A DNA stretch of 64,000 bases from contig DAIDME010000014.1 of NCBI GenBank assembly GCA_027449125.1, positions 62,001-126,000 on the forward strand, in the 5' to 3' direction. The position numbers and the translations under genes are program-made. Each line of letters begins with the position of its first letter. Position 1 is the first letter of the stretch. The stretch comes from Solirubrobacterales bacterium. GTDB lineage: Bacteria; Actinomycetota; Thermoleophilia; Solirubrobacterales; Solirubrobacteraceae. Below the pieces are notes generated by a model that worked only from the letters and a program-made list of their open reading frames with translations, was not told the origin of the DNA and did no database searches. Of the stretch, positions 27,950 to 35,388 are shown piece after piece.

Positions 27950-28009
27950 GGGCTGTCGCGTCATTTCTCATTTCCAGAGCCCTCCGCCACACGCCCGCGC
28001 GCCCGCCCA

Positions 28010-28333
28010 TCACGACGCTCCTCGCGCGGCTTCCGCCATCAGATGCTCGATCTGGCCGCGGAGTTCCGACACCTGCGACTCCAAGCTCTCGACCCGCACG
28101 GACATCGGGACATGCTCCCCGGAGTCGATCTTGCGTGAGCGGCCCTCGAGCCATTCGCAGCACGCCTTGAGGTCGAACAGTCTGCGCCCCGCCGCGTCGA
28201 GCGGCCCGATCGGCATGCCCTCGGCCATCCGAAGCTCAAGCCAGCGTGCCGAGCGGTTCAGGTGCGCGGCTAGCACCTTCTTCGTGACCATCGGGCGGTC
28301 GTCGGGGCGATCGGGGAACCGATAGACGCTCAT
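28010..28333 (-). CDS. HTH (Nu1/excisionase-like) protein with C-terminal coiled coil
   Basis: 107 residues from the ATG at 28333. VTKKVLAAHLNRSARWLELRMAEGMP plus a wing-like RLFDLKACCEWLEG resembles MerR/excisionase or the DNA-binding domain of small terminase (Nu1). A leucine-rich segment (SVRVESLESQVSELRGQIEHL) suggests dimerisation. If it is Nu1-like it would be the only packaging protein in the element. It overlaps the membrane-protein gene upstream by 4 bp. Confidence 0.7.
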   Translation of the reverse strand: MSVYRFPDRPDDRPMVTKKVLAAHLNRSARWLELRMAEGMPIGPLDAAGRRLFDLKACCEWLEGRSRKIDSGEHVPMSVRVESLESQVSELRGQIEHLMAEAARGAS

Positions 28334-28605
28334 CGGGCACCGCAGAACGAGAGTTGGGGATCGGCCTGGCATTCCTGCTGCGTCAGCGTCTGCTGCGCCT
28401 GCGAGATCTGCAGCTGTACGCGTCGCATGCGATTCTCGTATTCGGTCAGGTCTGCGCCACAGAATGTGGCCCCGAAGCCGTTGCGCGCGCACGTGTTGAA
28501 GTTCAGCCCGACGTTGTACAGCGCGTAGTCGAGCCTGCCCGAGAAGTACATCACCCCGACGATGACCACGACTACCAAAAGTGTCACCTTCCACTTCATT
28601 CGCAT
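28330..28605 (-). CDS. Small single-pass membrane protein
   Basis: 91 residues. One hydrophobic segment at about 7-22 (VTLLVVVVIVGVMYFSG) follows two basic residues. The exported part has four cysteines (TCARN, TFCGAD, QQECQAD, LSFCGAR) and a Gln-rich helix. The gene is translationally coupled to the downstream HTH gene (ATGA). A GGGGG Shine-Dalgarno-like sequence lies about 10 nt upstream. Function unknown; it is too short and singular to call a holin. Confidence 0.65.
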   Translation of the reverse strand: MRMKWKVTLLVVVVIVGVMYFSGRLDYALYNVGLNFNTCARNGFGATFCGADLTEYENRMRRVQLQISQAQQTLTQQECQADPQLSFCGAR

Positions 28606-28635
28606 CGCTCGATTCCCCCTTCGTGTAGATAAGTG

Positions 28636-28664
28636 GCCCCGGCCGCCCGAGTGACGGCCGGGGC
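28636..28664. terminator. GC-rich hairpin, possible terminator
   Basis: GGCCCCGGCCG and CGGCCGGGGC form a 10-bp perfect stem with a 9-nt loop between the 24-codon ORF at 28675 and the membrane-protein gene at 28605. It has no T-run in the leftward direction, so it could be a rho-independent-like pause or a leader structure instead. Confidence 0.45.
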
Positions 28665-28674
28665 ATGTCTTGTG

Positions 28675-28749
28675 TCACGCTTTCCGCTGAGAGACGCGCC
28701 CGGGCATCTCCACGACCACGCCCAGGCCCTCGTGCGGCACGTCCGCCAT
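28675..28749 (-). CDS. Possible 24-residue microprotein
   Basis: An ATG at 28749 follows the stop of the preceding gene with no gap and opens a 24-codon frame (MADVPHEGLGVVVEMPGRVS then QRKA). The G-rich sequence upstream may serve as a ribosome site, though it lies within coding sequence. It has the composition of a real protein, but its size leaves it uncertain. Confidence 0.3.
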   Translation of the reverse strand: MADVPHEGLGVVVEMPGRVSQRKA

Positions 28750-29172
28750 TCAGGCCACCCCCCTCTCGTCGCCCGCGCCGACCCGAAGCGCCTCGAACGC
28801 CTCGAGCGCCTCCACGATGTGCCGATGCTGCTCCGGGTACGGTCTGAGGAACTCTTTTTCCCAACGTCCCCACGGGCCCGTCCGTTCAGCCTCGGTCTCC
28901 TCCGGACACTCCTCCCGCCACCACGCGATCTCCTCGGGGTCGACCCAGTCGGCGATGAACCTTCGCACCGCATCGTCCACGACGATCTGCACTGTGCTGG
29001 ACCCCTGATTGTCAGCAACGGTTATCGCGTCGTCGAGATGCACCGCCATCGTCGCGAGTTTCGCGAACCGGACCAGACTGTCAGCCGAGCACCCGTCATT
29101 GTCTATCAGGGGCCAAAACATGTCCGATAGCCCCCGAGCCTGCTCCATCGTCAGGGTTACGGTCGCAGTCAT
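28750..29172 (-). CDS. Unknown element protein, paralogue 1
   Basis: 140 residues from the ATG at 29172. It aligns along its length with the next gene upstream (29169-29558): LSDMFW vs LSDMWW, MAVHLDDAI vs AAAHLDDAI, VDDAVRRFIADW vs VDEPVRWMIAER, WEKEFLRPYPEQ vs FEKDLRRPYAAQ, ALEAFEALRV vs ALEALECFEV. Tryptophan-rich and acidic. The start overlaps the paralogue's stop (ATGA). I do not recognise the family. Confidence 0.75.
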   Translation of the reverse strand: MTATVTLTMEQARGLSDMFWPLIDNDGCSADSLVRFAKLATMAVHLDDAITVADNQGSSTVQIVVDDAVRRFIADWVDPEEIAWWREECPEETEAERTGPWGRWEKEFLRPYPEQHRHIVEALEAFEALRVGAGDERGVA

Positions 29173-29558
29173 GCCGCCACCTCGAAGCACTCGAGCGCCT
29201 CTAGTGCCGCGAGAGTGTCCCGCTGTTGAGCGGCGTACGGCCTGCGCAGATCTTTCTCAAAGCGCACCCAGACTCGCTCGCCCTGCTGCTGATCCTGTGG
29301 CACCGGGTTCGCCCGATACCACCCGATGTCCCCGCGCAGCCGCTCCGCGATCATCCACCGCACCGGCTCGTCCACGACGACCTCCACCGTCTCTGACTGC
29401 GACGCCTCAGCCGCAGCGATCGCGTCGTCCAGGTGTGCCGCTGCGGTGGCGTGCAGCGACGCTTCGCTCACGTCCTCCATCGAGCACTCGAGGTCGCTCC
29501 ACCACATATCGCTGAGCGCATACGCCTGCGGCCTTGTCAGCAACACCGTCTCGGGCAT
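29169..29558 (-). CDS. Unknown element protein, paralogue 2
   Basis: 129 residues from the ATG at 29558, chosen because AAAGGA lies 8 nt upstream; an in-frame ATG 9 nt earlier would collide with it. It shares the LSDM-W-x-n-HLDDAI-x-n-VVVDxxVR-x-n-EKxxRRPYxxQ framework with the downstream gene, so the two arose by tandem duplication and have diverged strongly. It is the first gene of the leftward transcript from the strong promoter at 29717-29744. Confidence 0.75.
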   Translation of the reverse strand: MPETVLLTRPQAYALSDMWWSDLECSMEDVSEASLHATAAAHLDDAIAAAEASQSETVEVVVDEPVRWMIAERLRGDIGWYRANPVPQDQQQGERVWVRFEKDLRRPYAAQQRDTLAALEALECFEVAA

Positions 29559-29666
29559 TGATCCCATCCTTTCTCGAAAGGACCGGACCCCTCCTGACGA
29601 GGACCGCAAACCGCCAAAACGCTAGCCTGCGATACGCGCACTCGAAGGGCCCTCCTTCGTTTGCGT

Positions 29667-29706
29667 GGCCCCGTCGCAGTTGACCGCTGCGGCGGGGCGC
29701 TTTATT
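29667..29706 (+). terminator. Hairpin with T-rich tail in the leader of the paralogue operon
   Basis: GGCCCCG-T-CGCAG and CTGCG-G-CGGGGC form an 11-bp stem with one mismatch, followed on the plus strand by GCTTTATT. It could end rightward transcription. In the leftward mRNA it would be a stable hairpin between the promoter (29717-29744) and the ATG at 29558. Confidence 0.5.
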
Positions 29707-29716
29707 GGTGGTGTGA

Positions 29717-29744
29717 ATCCTACACTTGACCGCCCGGCTGTCAA
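29717..29744 (-). promoter_or_regulatory. Strong sigma-70-type promoter, leftward
   Basis: The minus strand reads TTGACA (29744-29739), 16 nt, then TAGGAT (29722-29717) preceded by TG two bases upstream (extended -10). This is the best vegetative promoter match I found in the window. It should drive the paralogue pair and the genes downstream to about 28010, probably in the integrated state. Confidence 0.75.
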
Positions 29745-30012
29745 GGTCACATTCTGTGCGTGTTCGCCAGGCGAATCGCCCTGGGCGGGATCGCCCACGG
29801 CACGGGAGACTACGAGCGCCGCACGGCCTCGCAAACTCGGGCTACCCACACATTTCGTGGGTGCTCACACACGTCGGCCGCCCCGATGGCCACAGAGCCG
29901 AAGCGCGCGACGCGACTCCGGCGACCCTCGATCGCCCCTGACAGGGACGCGGTCGGCACACGCATCGAATAGCGGAGCCGGTCACGGCGTCACTCCAACA
30001 CCGATGCTTCCC
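29745..30012. other. Non-coding stretch right of the 29.7-kb promoter
   Basis: No convincing gene on either strand. It contains a short inverted repeat ACCCAC-N7-GTGGGT (29844-29862), a possible repressor site about 100 bp upstream of the promoter. Together with 29559-29744 this makes a 450-bp non-coding divide between the lysogenic-looking genes on the left and the structural/replication genes on the right. Confidence 0.5.
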
Positions 30013-30228
30013 TCACTCGGACCGGCCGGCCCCTAGCTCGTGCTCGGGCACCCCGAGAGCTTCCGAGAGCGTCCGCAGCACCCAGGGCGCAGCGCGGTAC
30101 GGGCGCAGGCGCAGGATGTGGCCCTCGTCGCATCCGAGCCGCTGGCGAGCGGCAGCCTGCTGGCGCCTGTTGGCCCGCCGATAAGCCTCGGCGATCGGCC
30201 CGGTCTGGGGGTTCAGCCCGGTTGTCAC
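30013..30228 (-). CDS. Small basic protein of unknown function
   Basis: 71 residues from a GTG at 30228 that overlaps the stop of the preceding gene (GTGA). Arg-rich (AYRRANRRQQAAARQRLG), with a C-terminal piece (WVLRTLSEALGVPEHELGAG) resembling the last helices of an XRE-type repressor domain. Family not recognised. Confidence 0.5.
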   Translation of the reverse strand: MTTGLNPQTGPIAEAYRRANRRQQAAARQRLGCDEGHILRLRPYRAAPWVLRTLSEALGVPEHELGAGRSE

Positions 30229-30380
30229 GTGGTCTCCTTCGGTTCGTGCGGCTTGAGCTGCGCGAGCAGAACGGCAAGCTCGCTCATGATGTGCGGGTCG
30301 TCGCGGTCGGGCCAAAGCGCCGAAGCGCGTGCCGGGAGCGCCTCGAGCGGCCGGCCAGGCAGTGTGTCGGGCGCGCTCAT
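30225..30380 (-). CDS. 51-residue protein of unknown function
   Basis: From the ATG at 30380, overlapping the stop of the Ig-like protein gene (ATGA), to a stop that overlaps the next GTG. The middle is acidic (WPDRDDPHIMSELAVLLAQL) and probably helical. It is supported mainly by the two 4-bp overlaps in a tight gene string. Confidence 0.5.
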   Translation of the reverse strand: MSAPDTLPGRPLEALPARASALWPDRDDPHIMSELAVLLAQLKPHEPKETT

Positions 30381-31114
30381 ACCACCGTCACCGAGAGCGT
30401 GCTGGTCGCGGTGCCGTAGACGGGATCGTCGGGGTTCAGCAACACATTGTTGACCGGCGTGTACGCGACTGTGACCGTGTAGCTGCCCGCGCTGGCGAAC
30501 GTCACGGTAAACCAGCCCATCGCTTGCCCGCCACTGTTGCTCATCGCGGTGCCGTTGCCTGGTGTCGGGTCGGGTGCCACATCGCCGCCGTCCATGTTCT
30601 GATCCGCCACTGTCACACCGGTCGAAGGGCTGACAGTCACCCCGAGTGTGCCGTACGGGTACTCGTCGATCGCCTGTAGGGTCGTCGCCGTCGTGAGCGC
30701 CTGGTCGGCGGGCATCTTGTAGATCCACGGGTTGACGTTGTACCCCCACGGGCCGTAACCGCCGCCGAGCACGATGTCGCTTCCGCCCGGCTCGGCAAGC
30801 CCGAGTATCTGGACACCCCCCTGGATCAAGCCTGGCGTTGAGCAGATGACCGGCATCCCGTTCTCAAGCTCCGCGAAGTTGCTCGCGACGGTGAAGACCG
30901 AGCTACCGGCCGGGCACGACGCGGTGAAGTCGATCACGTTCGACGCGCTTCCGATCGCGAGCGCGGACGTGTGCAACACGTACCCCGCAGGCATCGTCAC
31001 CGCAGGCGGATCGCCCGCGATGAGCGAAGGATTGCGGTACATAAATGCGGTTGCGGTGTCGGATGCGTTGATGGCTTCCAAGTACTGCCACACGATCCCG
31101 GGCGTGACCGTCAT
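30377..31114 (-). CDS. Putative virion structural protein with C-terminal Ig-like domain
   Basis: 245 residues, low in Lys/Arg and rich in Gly/Thr/Val, unlike the charged proteins around it. Residues about 165-245 (VTVSPSTGVTVADQN, GWFTVTFASAGSYTVTVAYTP) form a bacterial/phage Ig-like beta-sandwich. The first part (VFTVASNFAELENGMPV) also looks beta-rich. Such proteins decorate heads or tails in phages. It may be a decoration protein for the capsid encoded 2.3 kb upstream; no family was identified. Confidence 0.6.
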   Translation of the reverse strand: MTVTPGIVWQYLEAINASDTATAFMYRNPSLIAGDPPAVTMPAGYVLHTSALAIGSASNVIDFTASCPAGSSVFTVASNFAELENGMPVICSTPGLIQGGVQILGLAEPGGSDIVLGGGYGPWGYNVNPWIYKMPADQALTTATTLQAIDEYPYGTLGVTVSPSTGVTVADQNMDGGDVAPDPTPGNGTAMSNSGGQAMGWFTVTFASAGSYTVTVAYTPVNNVLLNPDDPVYGTATSTLSVTVV

Positions 31115-31194
31115 CCCTTGCTCGCCTTGATGATCGACTTCAGCGCCTGCCTGATGCTCTTCGGGCTGACGCCCGAGCCCTTTGCCGCTGCCAT
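31111..31194 (-). CDS. 27-residue basic microprotein
   Basis: ATG at 31194, with AGAGAGGA about 7 nt upstream, opens a 27-codon frame (MAAAKGSGVSPKSIRQALKS then IIKASKG). Its stop overlaps the next ATG (ATGA). A longer in-frame ATG at 31221 lacks a Shine-Dalgarno sequence. Basic and helical. The coupling and ribosome site make it more credible than most frames of this length. Confidence 0.55.
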   Translation of the reverse strand: MAAAKGSGVSPKSIRQALKSIIKASKG

Positions 31195-31233
31195 TTCTTC
31201 ATCCTCTCTGTGGTCAGTCATCGGGTTAGTTAG

Positions 31234-32043
31234 TTATTCGAGGGTCCATCCGTACGTCACGTCCGCCACGGTGTAGCCCTCAAGGGCGGTTTGCCGGTCG
31301 TCCTCTGCGGGTGATGGGTGCGCCGGATCGAACAGCAAGTCCCGGCCCGTGCACACCAGTAGGTGGTTCGCGAGCGGGTCGTTAGCGTCTCTCTCGATCG
31401 CCCCGATCCACCGTTTCGCCCAGACCGGAGGTGAGGAGTGAAGCCGCAAGCGCACACCGGTCTGGCCCGCGAAGGTCTCGTAGCTCCCATCGAGCTCTGC
31501 GAGCACCGTTGCCGGGTCGGTGCCTGACAGGATGCGCCGCATCTCGTGCGGGTCCGGCACCAGCGAAGGGTGACATTGCGCCAATGTCGCGACGGTTGCC
31601 GTCGAGCAGTCGTCGCTTCGGCGCATGAAGTAGCCGCGCGTCCCATCACGCAGATGCTGAATGAACCAGCCGTCATCGAGCGCATCCTCGACCGTGTCAC
31701 CCGGCGCCGGCGCGGGCTCGATCCCGAGCTGCTCCCAGTTTGCCCTCCTAAACCTGTGTACGGCTCGTGGGTATTCGGTCGCGACGAGCCACAGCTCCTG
31801 CGCCGGACTCGACGCCTGCGCGACGAGCGCAGTGAACGTCTCAAGCGCGCTTGTGTCGGCGCCCTCCAGCCCAGGTCGGGGGATCGGCTTGCGTTGAGGC
31901 GCGCGGCGCGCCCGTGCGGGCCCGGGAGTCCTCCTGCGGGTCGCGTGCAGCTGCTTGGCTTCGTCGCGCGCGGCCGCGATGGCCGGGGCGCTCGCGAGAA
32001 GCCCAGCCATCCAATCGGGCTCCTCAGCTCGGGACGCCAACAC
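31234..32043 (-). CDS. Unknown element protein (269 residues)
   Basis: GTG start at 32043. An Arg/Pro-rich linker (about 35-60) separates a short helical N-terminus from a larger globular part (about 65-269) containing ELWLVATEYPRAVHRFRRANW, YFMRRSDDCSTATVATLAQCHP and a C-terminal VADVTYGWTLE. It lies between the capsid region and the Ig-like protein, so a morphogenesis role is possible. I do not recognise it. Confidence 0.65.
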   Translation of the reverse strand: MLASRAEEPDWMAGLLASAPAIAAARDEAKQLHATRRRTPGPARARRAPQRKPIPRPGLEGADTSALETFTALVAQASSPAQELWLVATEYPRAVHRFRRANWEQLGIEPAPAPGDTVEDALDDGWFIQHLRDGTRGYFMRRSDDCSTATVATLAQCHPSLVPDPHEMRRILSGTDPATVLAELDGSYETFAGQTGVRLRLHSSPPVWAKRWIGAIERDANDPLANHLLVCTGRDLLFDPAHPSPAEDDRQTALEGYTVADVTYGWTLE

Positions 32044-32046
32044 CGC

Positions 32047-32451
32047 TCATGCCGCCCTTCTGGCGTCCGCGACCATCACGTCGAGGCAGGGCTGCTCCGG
32101 CAGGCCTGCGAGCCGCCTAGCGCGCCGCAACGCCAGCGCCTCGACGCAGTCGAACCCGAACGGCAAGTCGAGCGTGTCGATCTGCTCGACCGGGTAGCCG
32201 ATCGCCAAGCCGACCGCGCGCGCCTGCTCCCCGGTCAGCCGTCCGATGCGCGGCAGATCCGGGCCCGCGCCAAGATCGGACCACCGGTCCAAGAGCTCGA
32301 CGACGTTCTGCTGTGCGCGGAGCCGTCCCGCCGGGGTCGCCTCGTCGTCGTCGGCGAGCCTGGCGGCCGATCGCAGCGTTTCTGCGAGCACCTGGCCCTC
32401 CCTGGTCAGGGCCGCGCCCTCAACGAGCCGCTCAATCACGTCTGCGAGCAT
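32047..32451 (-). CDS. Unknown element protein (134 residues)
   Basis: The start ATG at 32451 is decided by a strong TTTTGGAGGG site 4-5 nt upstream. Mostly helical: MLADVIERLVEGAALTREGQ and GRLRAQQNVVELLDRWSDLG. The C-terminal half (FGFDCVEALALRRARRLAGL) may be DNA-binding. The frame stays open upstream to 32736, but that stretch is probably non-coding. Confidence 0.65.
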   Translation of the reverse strand: MLADVIERLVEGAALTREGQVLAETLRSAARLADDDEATPAGRLRAQQNVVELLDRWSDLGAGPDLPRIGRLTGEQARAVGLAIGYPVEQIDTLDLPFGFDCVEALALRRARRLAGLPEQPCLDVMVADARRAA

Positions 32452-32755
32452 TTTCCCTCCAAAATCGTAGTGATGGGCACCATCCCTCGGGGGATTTGGC
32501 ACCCTCCGAAAAAAAATCGTCGGCCCAAAAAGAACGCTGAGAGGCAAGCTGTCATCAAAAATCTCGCGTGGGTCGTACCCGCCTCCCGGGTACGGTGCGA
32601 GCGAGGATCTGCGGCTGATCATCCCCGGCTCGACAGCCCGGCGTGCCAAAGGAGCGGGCGGTTGAACGCCACACGCCGATGCTGTCGAGTGGGGACGACC
32701 ACCCCGAGCTGACGCCTTTAGTGCCTCGTCAGGCATGCGGTCGCTCGGGGAAGGG
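32452..32755. other. 304-bp non-coding gap with large inverted repeat and A8 tract
   Basis: It contains the nested inverted repeat CTCGACAGC-N-CGGCGTG (32629-32645) with CACGCCG-NN-GCTGTCGAG (32672-32689), giving 16 paired bases around a 26-nt loop that itself holds GGCG/CGCC. Further left is a run of eight A (about 32509-32516, T8 in the leftward transcript). No gene is convincing. Candidates are a terminator, a small structured RNA or a packaging site for the capsid element. Confidence 0.55.
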
Positions 32756-33352
32756 TCAGGATCTCGCGCCCATCCTTGCGGCGTGCTGAACCGCCGCGGC
32801 TTGGCGACTCAGCGACGTCAGAGCTTCGGCCGTCTCACGCTGCCGGCGGTCGTAGGCATCGCTTGCCGCCTTGAGCCGCCGTTGGTACCGGCGCATGAGA
32901 TCCCAGTCGCGGTCTGTGATCTTGTCGCCGTTGCCCTTGAGTCCGCGCTTCCTCAGCTTGGCTAGCCGGTTCTCAACCCTCGTGTAGCGCTGGCAACGAG
33001 TGCCGGTTGTTTTCAGCCCGAGCTTGTCTTCGAGCACCAGTACCTGTGACCACACCGCCGCACGCGGATCGGTGAGCATCTCGACCAGCCACTCAGGCTC
33101 AGAGCGTCTCTCGACGTGGCCGGTAGTGGAGCGGACGCTCACCGGCTGACCGCGTTTGCCGACGTTGCCCGGCTTACTTGCCGGCTTGCTTGCCGGCTTG
33201 CCAAGTCGTGCGAGAGCCTTGTTCAACTCGACGATGTTCACTCGCATTGAGTCGCAGTACCGCGACTGCTGCGCGTGTGTCATGTCATTGAAGGTCATGT
33301 TGCGCGCGGCGAGTGCGCTTCTGGTTGCGCGTGCCGTCTCCATGATGTCCAT
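32756..33352 (-). CDS. Basic helical protein downstream of the capsid gene
   Basis: 198 residues. The start ATG at 33352 is set by AAAGGAG 8-9 nt upstream. The N-terminus (FNDMTHAQQSRYCDSMRVNIVELNKALARLG) is helical; a repeat GKPASKPASKPG follows. The C-terminal half is very basic and helical (RYTRVENRLAKLRKRGLKG, DWDLMRRYQRRLKAASDAYD). It is 21 bp after the capsid gene and likely co-expressed. A head-associated, DNA-binding or completion role is possible; the family is unknown. Confidence 0.7.
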   Translation of the reverse strand: MDIMETARATRSALAARNMTFNDMTHAQQSRYCDSMRVNIVELNKALARLGKPASKPASKPGNVGKRGQPVSVRSTTGHVERRSEPEWLVEMLTDPRAAVWSQVLVLEDKLGLKTTGTRCQRYTRVENRLAKLRKRGLKGNGDKITDRDWDLMRRYQRRLKAASDAYDRRQRETAEALTSLSRQAAAVQHAARMGARS

Positions 33353-33373
33353 GTGTCGTTCTCCTTTCACCTG

Positions 33374-34789
33374 TTAGAAGCCGGCCGGGACAACCAAACC
33401 GGTACCTTGCACCGAGCCGATCGCGGACGGGTAGCGCTGTGGGAATACCGCCGCGTACATGTGCCATCCAAGGACAACGGCGAGCTGCCCCGCGCTGTCG
33501 CTGCCCGGGTAGGCGACGAACCGCGGGCCGACCGGGTCCTCGAGCAGAATCACATCGCTGGCGCGCACCAGCACGATCGCATCCTGGTTCGTGCCCGCGC
33601 CGAGGTCGCTCGGGATCTCGTTGTCGTGATACACGGGCAGCGACGCGAGTGGGCCGTACGGGCCGGTGTCGGTTTTCGGCACCGTTCCGGTGCCCGGTCG
33701 CTGTGTCGGCTCGTTGCCGGAACCGTCAGGCGCGCCGGCAATGCTGAACCAGCGCGAGCCGCGCATCAGAATCACGGTCGGTGACCGCTTGCGGGTATCG
33801 CTGATCGTGCCGGCACACTGCGCGATCGCGTTGACGATCCCAGCCGAGGTCGGCGTGGCGGCGGTGTAGGTCGTGAGGATCGCGCCCGGCACACCATCGA
33901 CGACACTCGTGCCGACGTTCAGGAGCCCGAGCATCTGACCGTTGGTGCCGGTGCCGTTCATCAGCTGCTGGGCGAGCGACTGGCCGTACGCGTCCGCGAA
34001 GTCCTGCAGCACGATTTCGTCGCTGAACTGCCCACCGCGGTCGTAAAGCTGCTGCGAGACGAGCGCCGAACCTTCGAACGTCGCGACCTTCGCCGTGATC
34101 GAGTCGGTGGAGCTGTACTGGTCCGGCGCGGTCGTGTTCTCCACCGCGTCGGGCACCACACCGGCCGCCGAGTCAAACCGGGGGATCTCCAGAAGCAACG
34201 TGTCCGGCGGTAAGTCGACGCGCGTCACAAGCTGCTTGAGCGGGCATGCCGCACGAGCCACGGACGCCCACTGTTCCTGCATCCACCGCGGCGGCACCAG
34301 CTCGCCACCCGCGCCAGCAGTAGACGACAGCGCACGGCTCTGCGGGCTGGCGGTGATGCCATAGAACGGCAGCCCGGCGCGCGCGTCCGCCTCGGTCAGC
34401 TCCACCCGCCCACGCTCAAAGTCGGTATGGCGCTGCAGCCGCTCGGAGGCCTCTGTGGCGCTGCTGACGCCGGGAACGGGCCATGACGGGTTAGCGGACG
34501 CCACTAGGTCCGCGAAGAACGATCGGCGCTTGTCGCCACGCTGATAGATGTCCGGCTCGCGCGTCACCCGAATCTCGGGCAGCGCCTGGCGGCGCCGCTC
34601 GAGCTGATCGATCCGTGAATAGGCGAACTCCATCTGACCCTCGAGCCGCGCCCGCTCATCAAGTGTGAGCCCGGGCGCGCGCAACTGCTCGTCGAGCTCG
34701 AGTGCGGCGCGCACCGCCTGCTCGCGGTCCTCGCGCACCCGCTCGTGCAGATCCTCGATTCCCTCGGCATACGCCGCTGATACAGCCAT
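33374..34789 (-). CDS. HK97-family phage major capsid protein
   Basis: 471 residues; the ATG at 34789 has GAGGAG 5 nt upstream. Residues about 5-95 form a charged coiled coil (DLHERVREDREQAVRAALEL, FAYSRIDQLERRRQALPEI) like the scaffolding delta domain of HK97 gp5. The shell fold follows from about 150: GGELVPPRWMQEQW, LEIPRFDSAAG, KVATFEGSALVSQQLYDRG, LAQQLMNGTGTNGQMLGLL, and the P-domain-like C-terminus DPVGPRFVAYPGSDSAG and YAAVFPQR. An encapsulin is less likely because of the delta domain and phage context. No protease, portal or terminase gene accompanies it. Confidence 0.9.
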   Translation of the reverse strand: MAVSAAYAEGIEDLHERVREDREQAVRAALELDEQLRAPGLTLDERARLEGQMEFAYSRIDQLERRRQALPEIRVTREPDIYQRGDKRRSFFADLVASANPSWPVPGVSSATEASERLQRHTDFERGRVELTEADARAGLPFYGITASPQSRALSSTAGAGGELVPPRWMQEQWASVARAACPLKQLVTRVDLPPDTLLLEIPRFDSAAGVVPDAVENTTAPDQYSSTDSITAKVATFEGSALVSQQLYDRGGQFSDEIVLQDFADAYGQSLAQQLMNGTGTNGQMLGLLNVGTSVVDGVPGAILTTYTAATPTSAGIVNAIAQCAGTISDTRKRSPTVILMRGSRWFSIAGAPDGSGNEPTQRPGTGTVPKTDTGPYGPLASLPVYHDNEIPSDLGAGTNQDAIVLVRASDVILLEDPVGPRFVAYPGSDSAGQLAVVLGWHMYAAVFPQRYPSAIGSVQGTGLVVPAGF

Positions 34790-35388
34790 CAGAACTCCTC
34801 CCCTCGGGCGATCCGCCCCACGGCTTGAACCATCTCTCGCAGCTCGCGCTGCCCGGCCTCCTGAGCGTCGAGGCGCTCCTCGATCGCCGCGCAACGTGCG
34901 ATCAGCTGGGTGAGCGGGTCGGCGGCCATCTTGCGAGCGATCGAGTTCGCTCGAGCCTCCTCGGCGACCCGCTGCTCCTCGGCGTGTGCGGCAGCCCGCT
35001 CACGTTCGAGCTGGCCGTAGTCGATCATCGGCGCCGGCTGCCGGCGTGGCGCGTACGGCCCTCGCTTCGATAACAGAGTCACTTGTCTCTCCTTCTTCGG
35101 TTCAATTTCGCGGCTGTACGCCGCCTCAAGGCCACCTGGCACGCTGGCTGTCACCAGCTCACGGCGCTCAAGCTTCGGGTACAGCCCCGGGTCGCTGCTC
35201 AGCCACTCGCAGGGCCACGCCCGGCCGTCACACACCGGCAGTACCACCTGCCGCGATCCGGTAGGCGCAATCGCTGCCCTGCGCTTCACCGCACCACTAC
35301 GCCCGAGCCGGCCGCCCATCGCCGCGCTACAGCCGACATGCACCGCCCGCGGGTTCGAGCGGTCAAACCCTCTGGGACTCACACTCAT
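34789..35388 (-). CDS. Unknown protein immediately upstream of capsid gene
   Basis: 199 residues; the ATG at 35388 is preceded by GGAGGTAGC. The N-terminal half has short conserved-looking stretches (VHVGCSAAMGGRLGRS, PVCDGRAWPCEW, DPGLYPKLERREL) that read like a compact domain. The C-terminal half (about 120-199) is a charged coiled coil (RERAAAHAEEQRVAEEARA, IEERLDAQEAGQRELREMVQ). Its stop overlaps the capsid ATG (TGATG). The coiled coil and position suggest a scaffold or capsid assembly partner, which is inference. Confidence 0.65.
   Translation of the reverse strand: MSVSPRGFDRSNPRAVHVGCSAAMGGRLGRSGAVKRRAAIAPTGSRQVVLPVCDGRAWPCEWLSSDPGLYPKLERRELVTASVPGGLEAAYSREIEPKKERQVTLLSKRGPYAPRRQPAPMIDYGQLERERAAAHAEEQRVAEEARANSIARKMAADPLTQLIARCAAIEERLDAQEAGQRELREMVQAVGRIARGEEF

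Noticed and set aside
28334..28873. 287-residue version of the HTH protein at 28010
   Set aside because: The upstream codons overlap two other codirectional genes in a different frame and are low complexity; the ATG at 28333 fits the ATGA overlap.
32452..32736. N-terminal extension of the 134-residue protein
   Set aside because: The strong Shine-Dalgarno sequence at about 32456-32465 points to the ATG at 32451, and the extension contains the large inverted repeat and T8 run.
33374..34789. Encapsulin nanocompartment instead of phage capsid
   Set aside because: The N-terminal delta-like coiled coil, lack of a cargo enzyme gene, and location in an integrase-bearing island favour a phage capsid protein.
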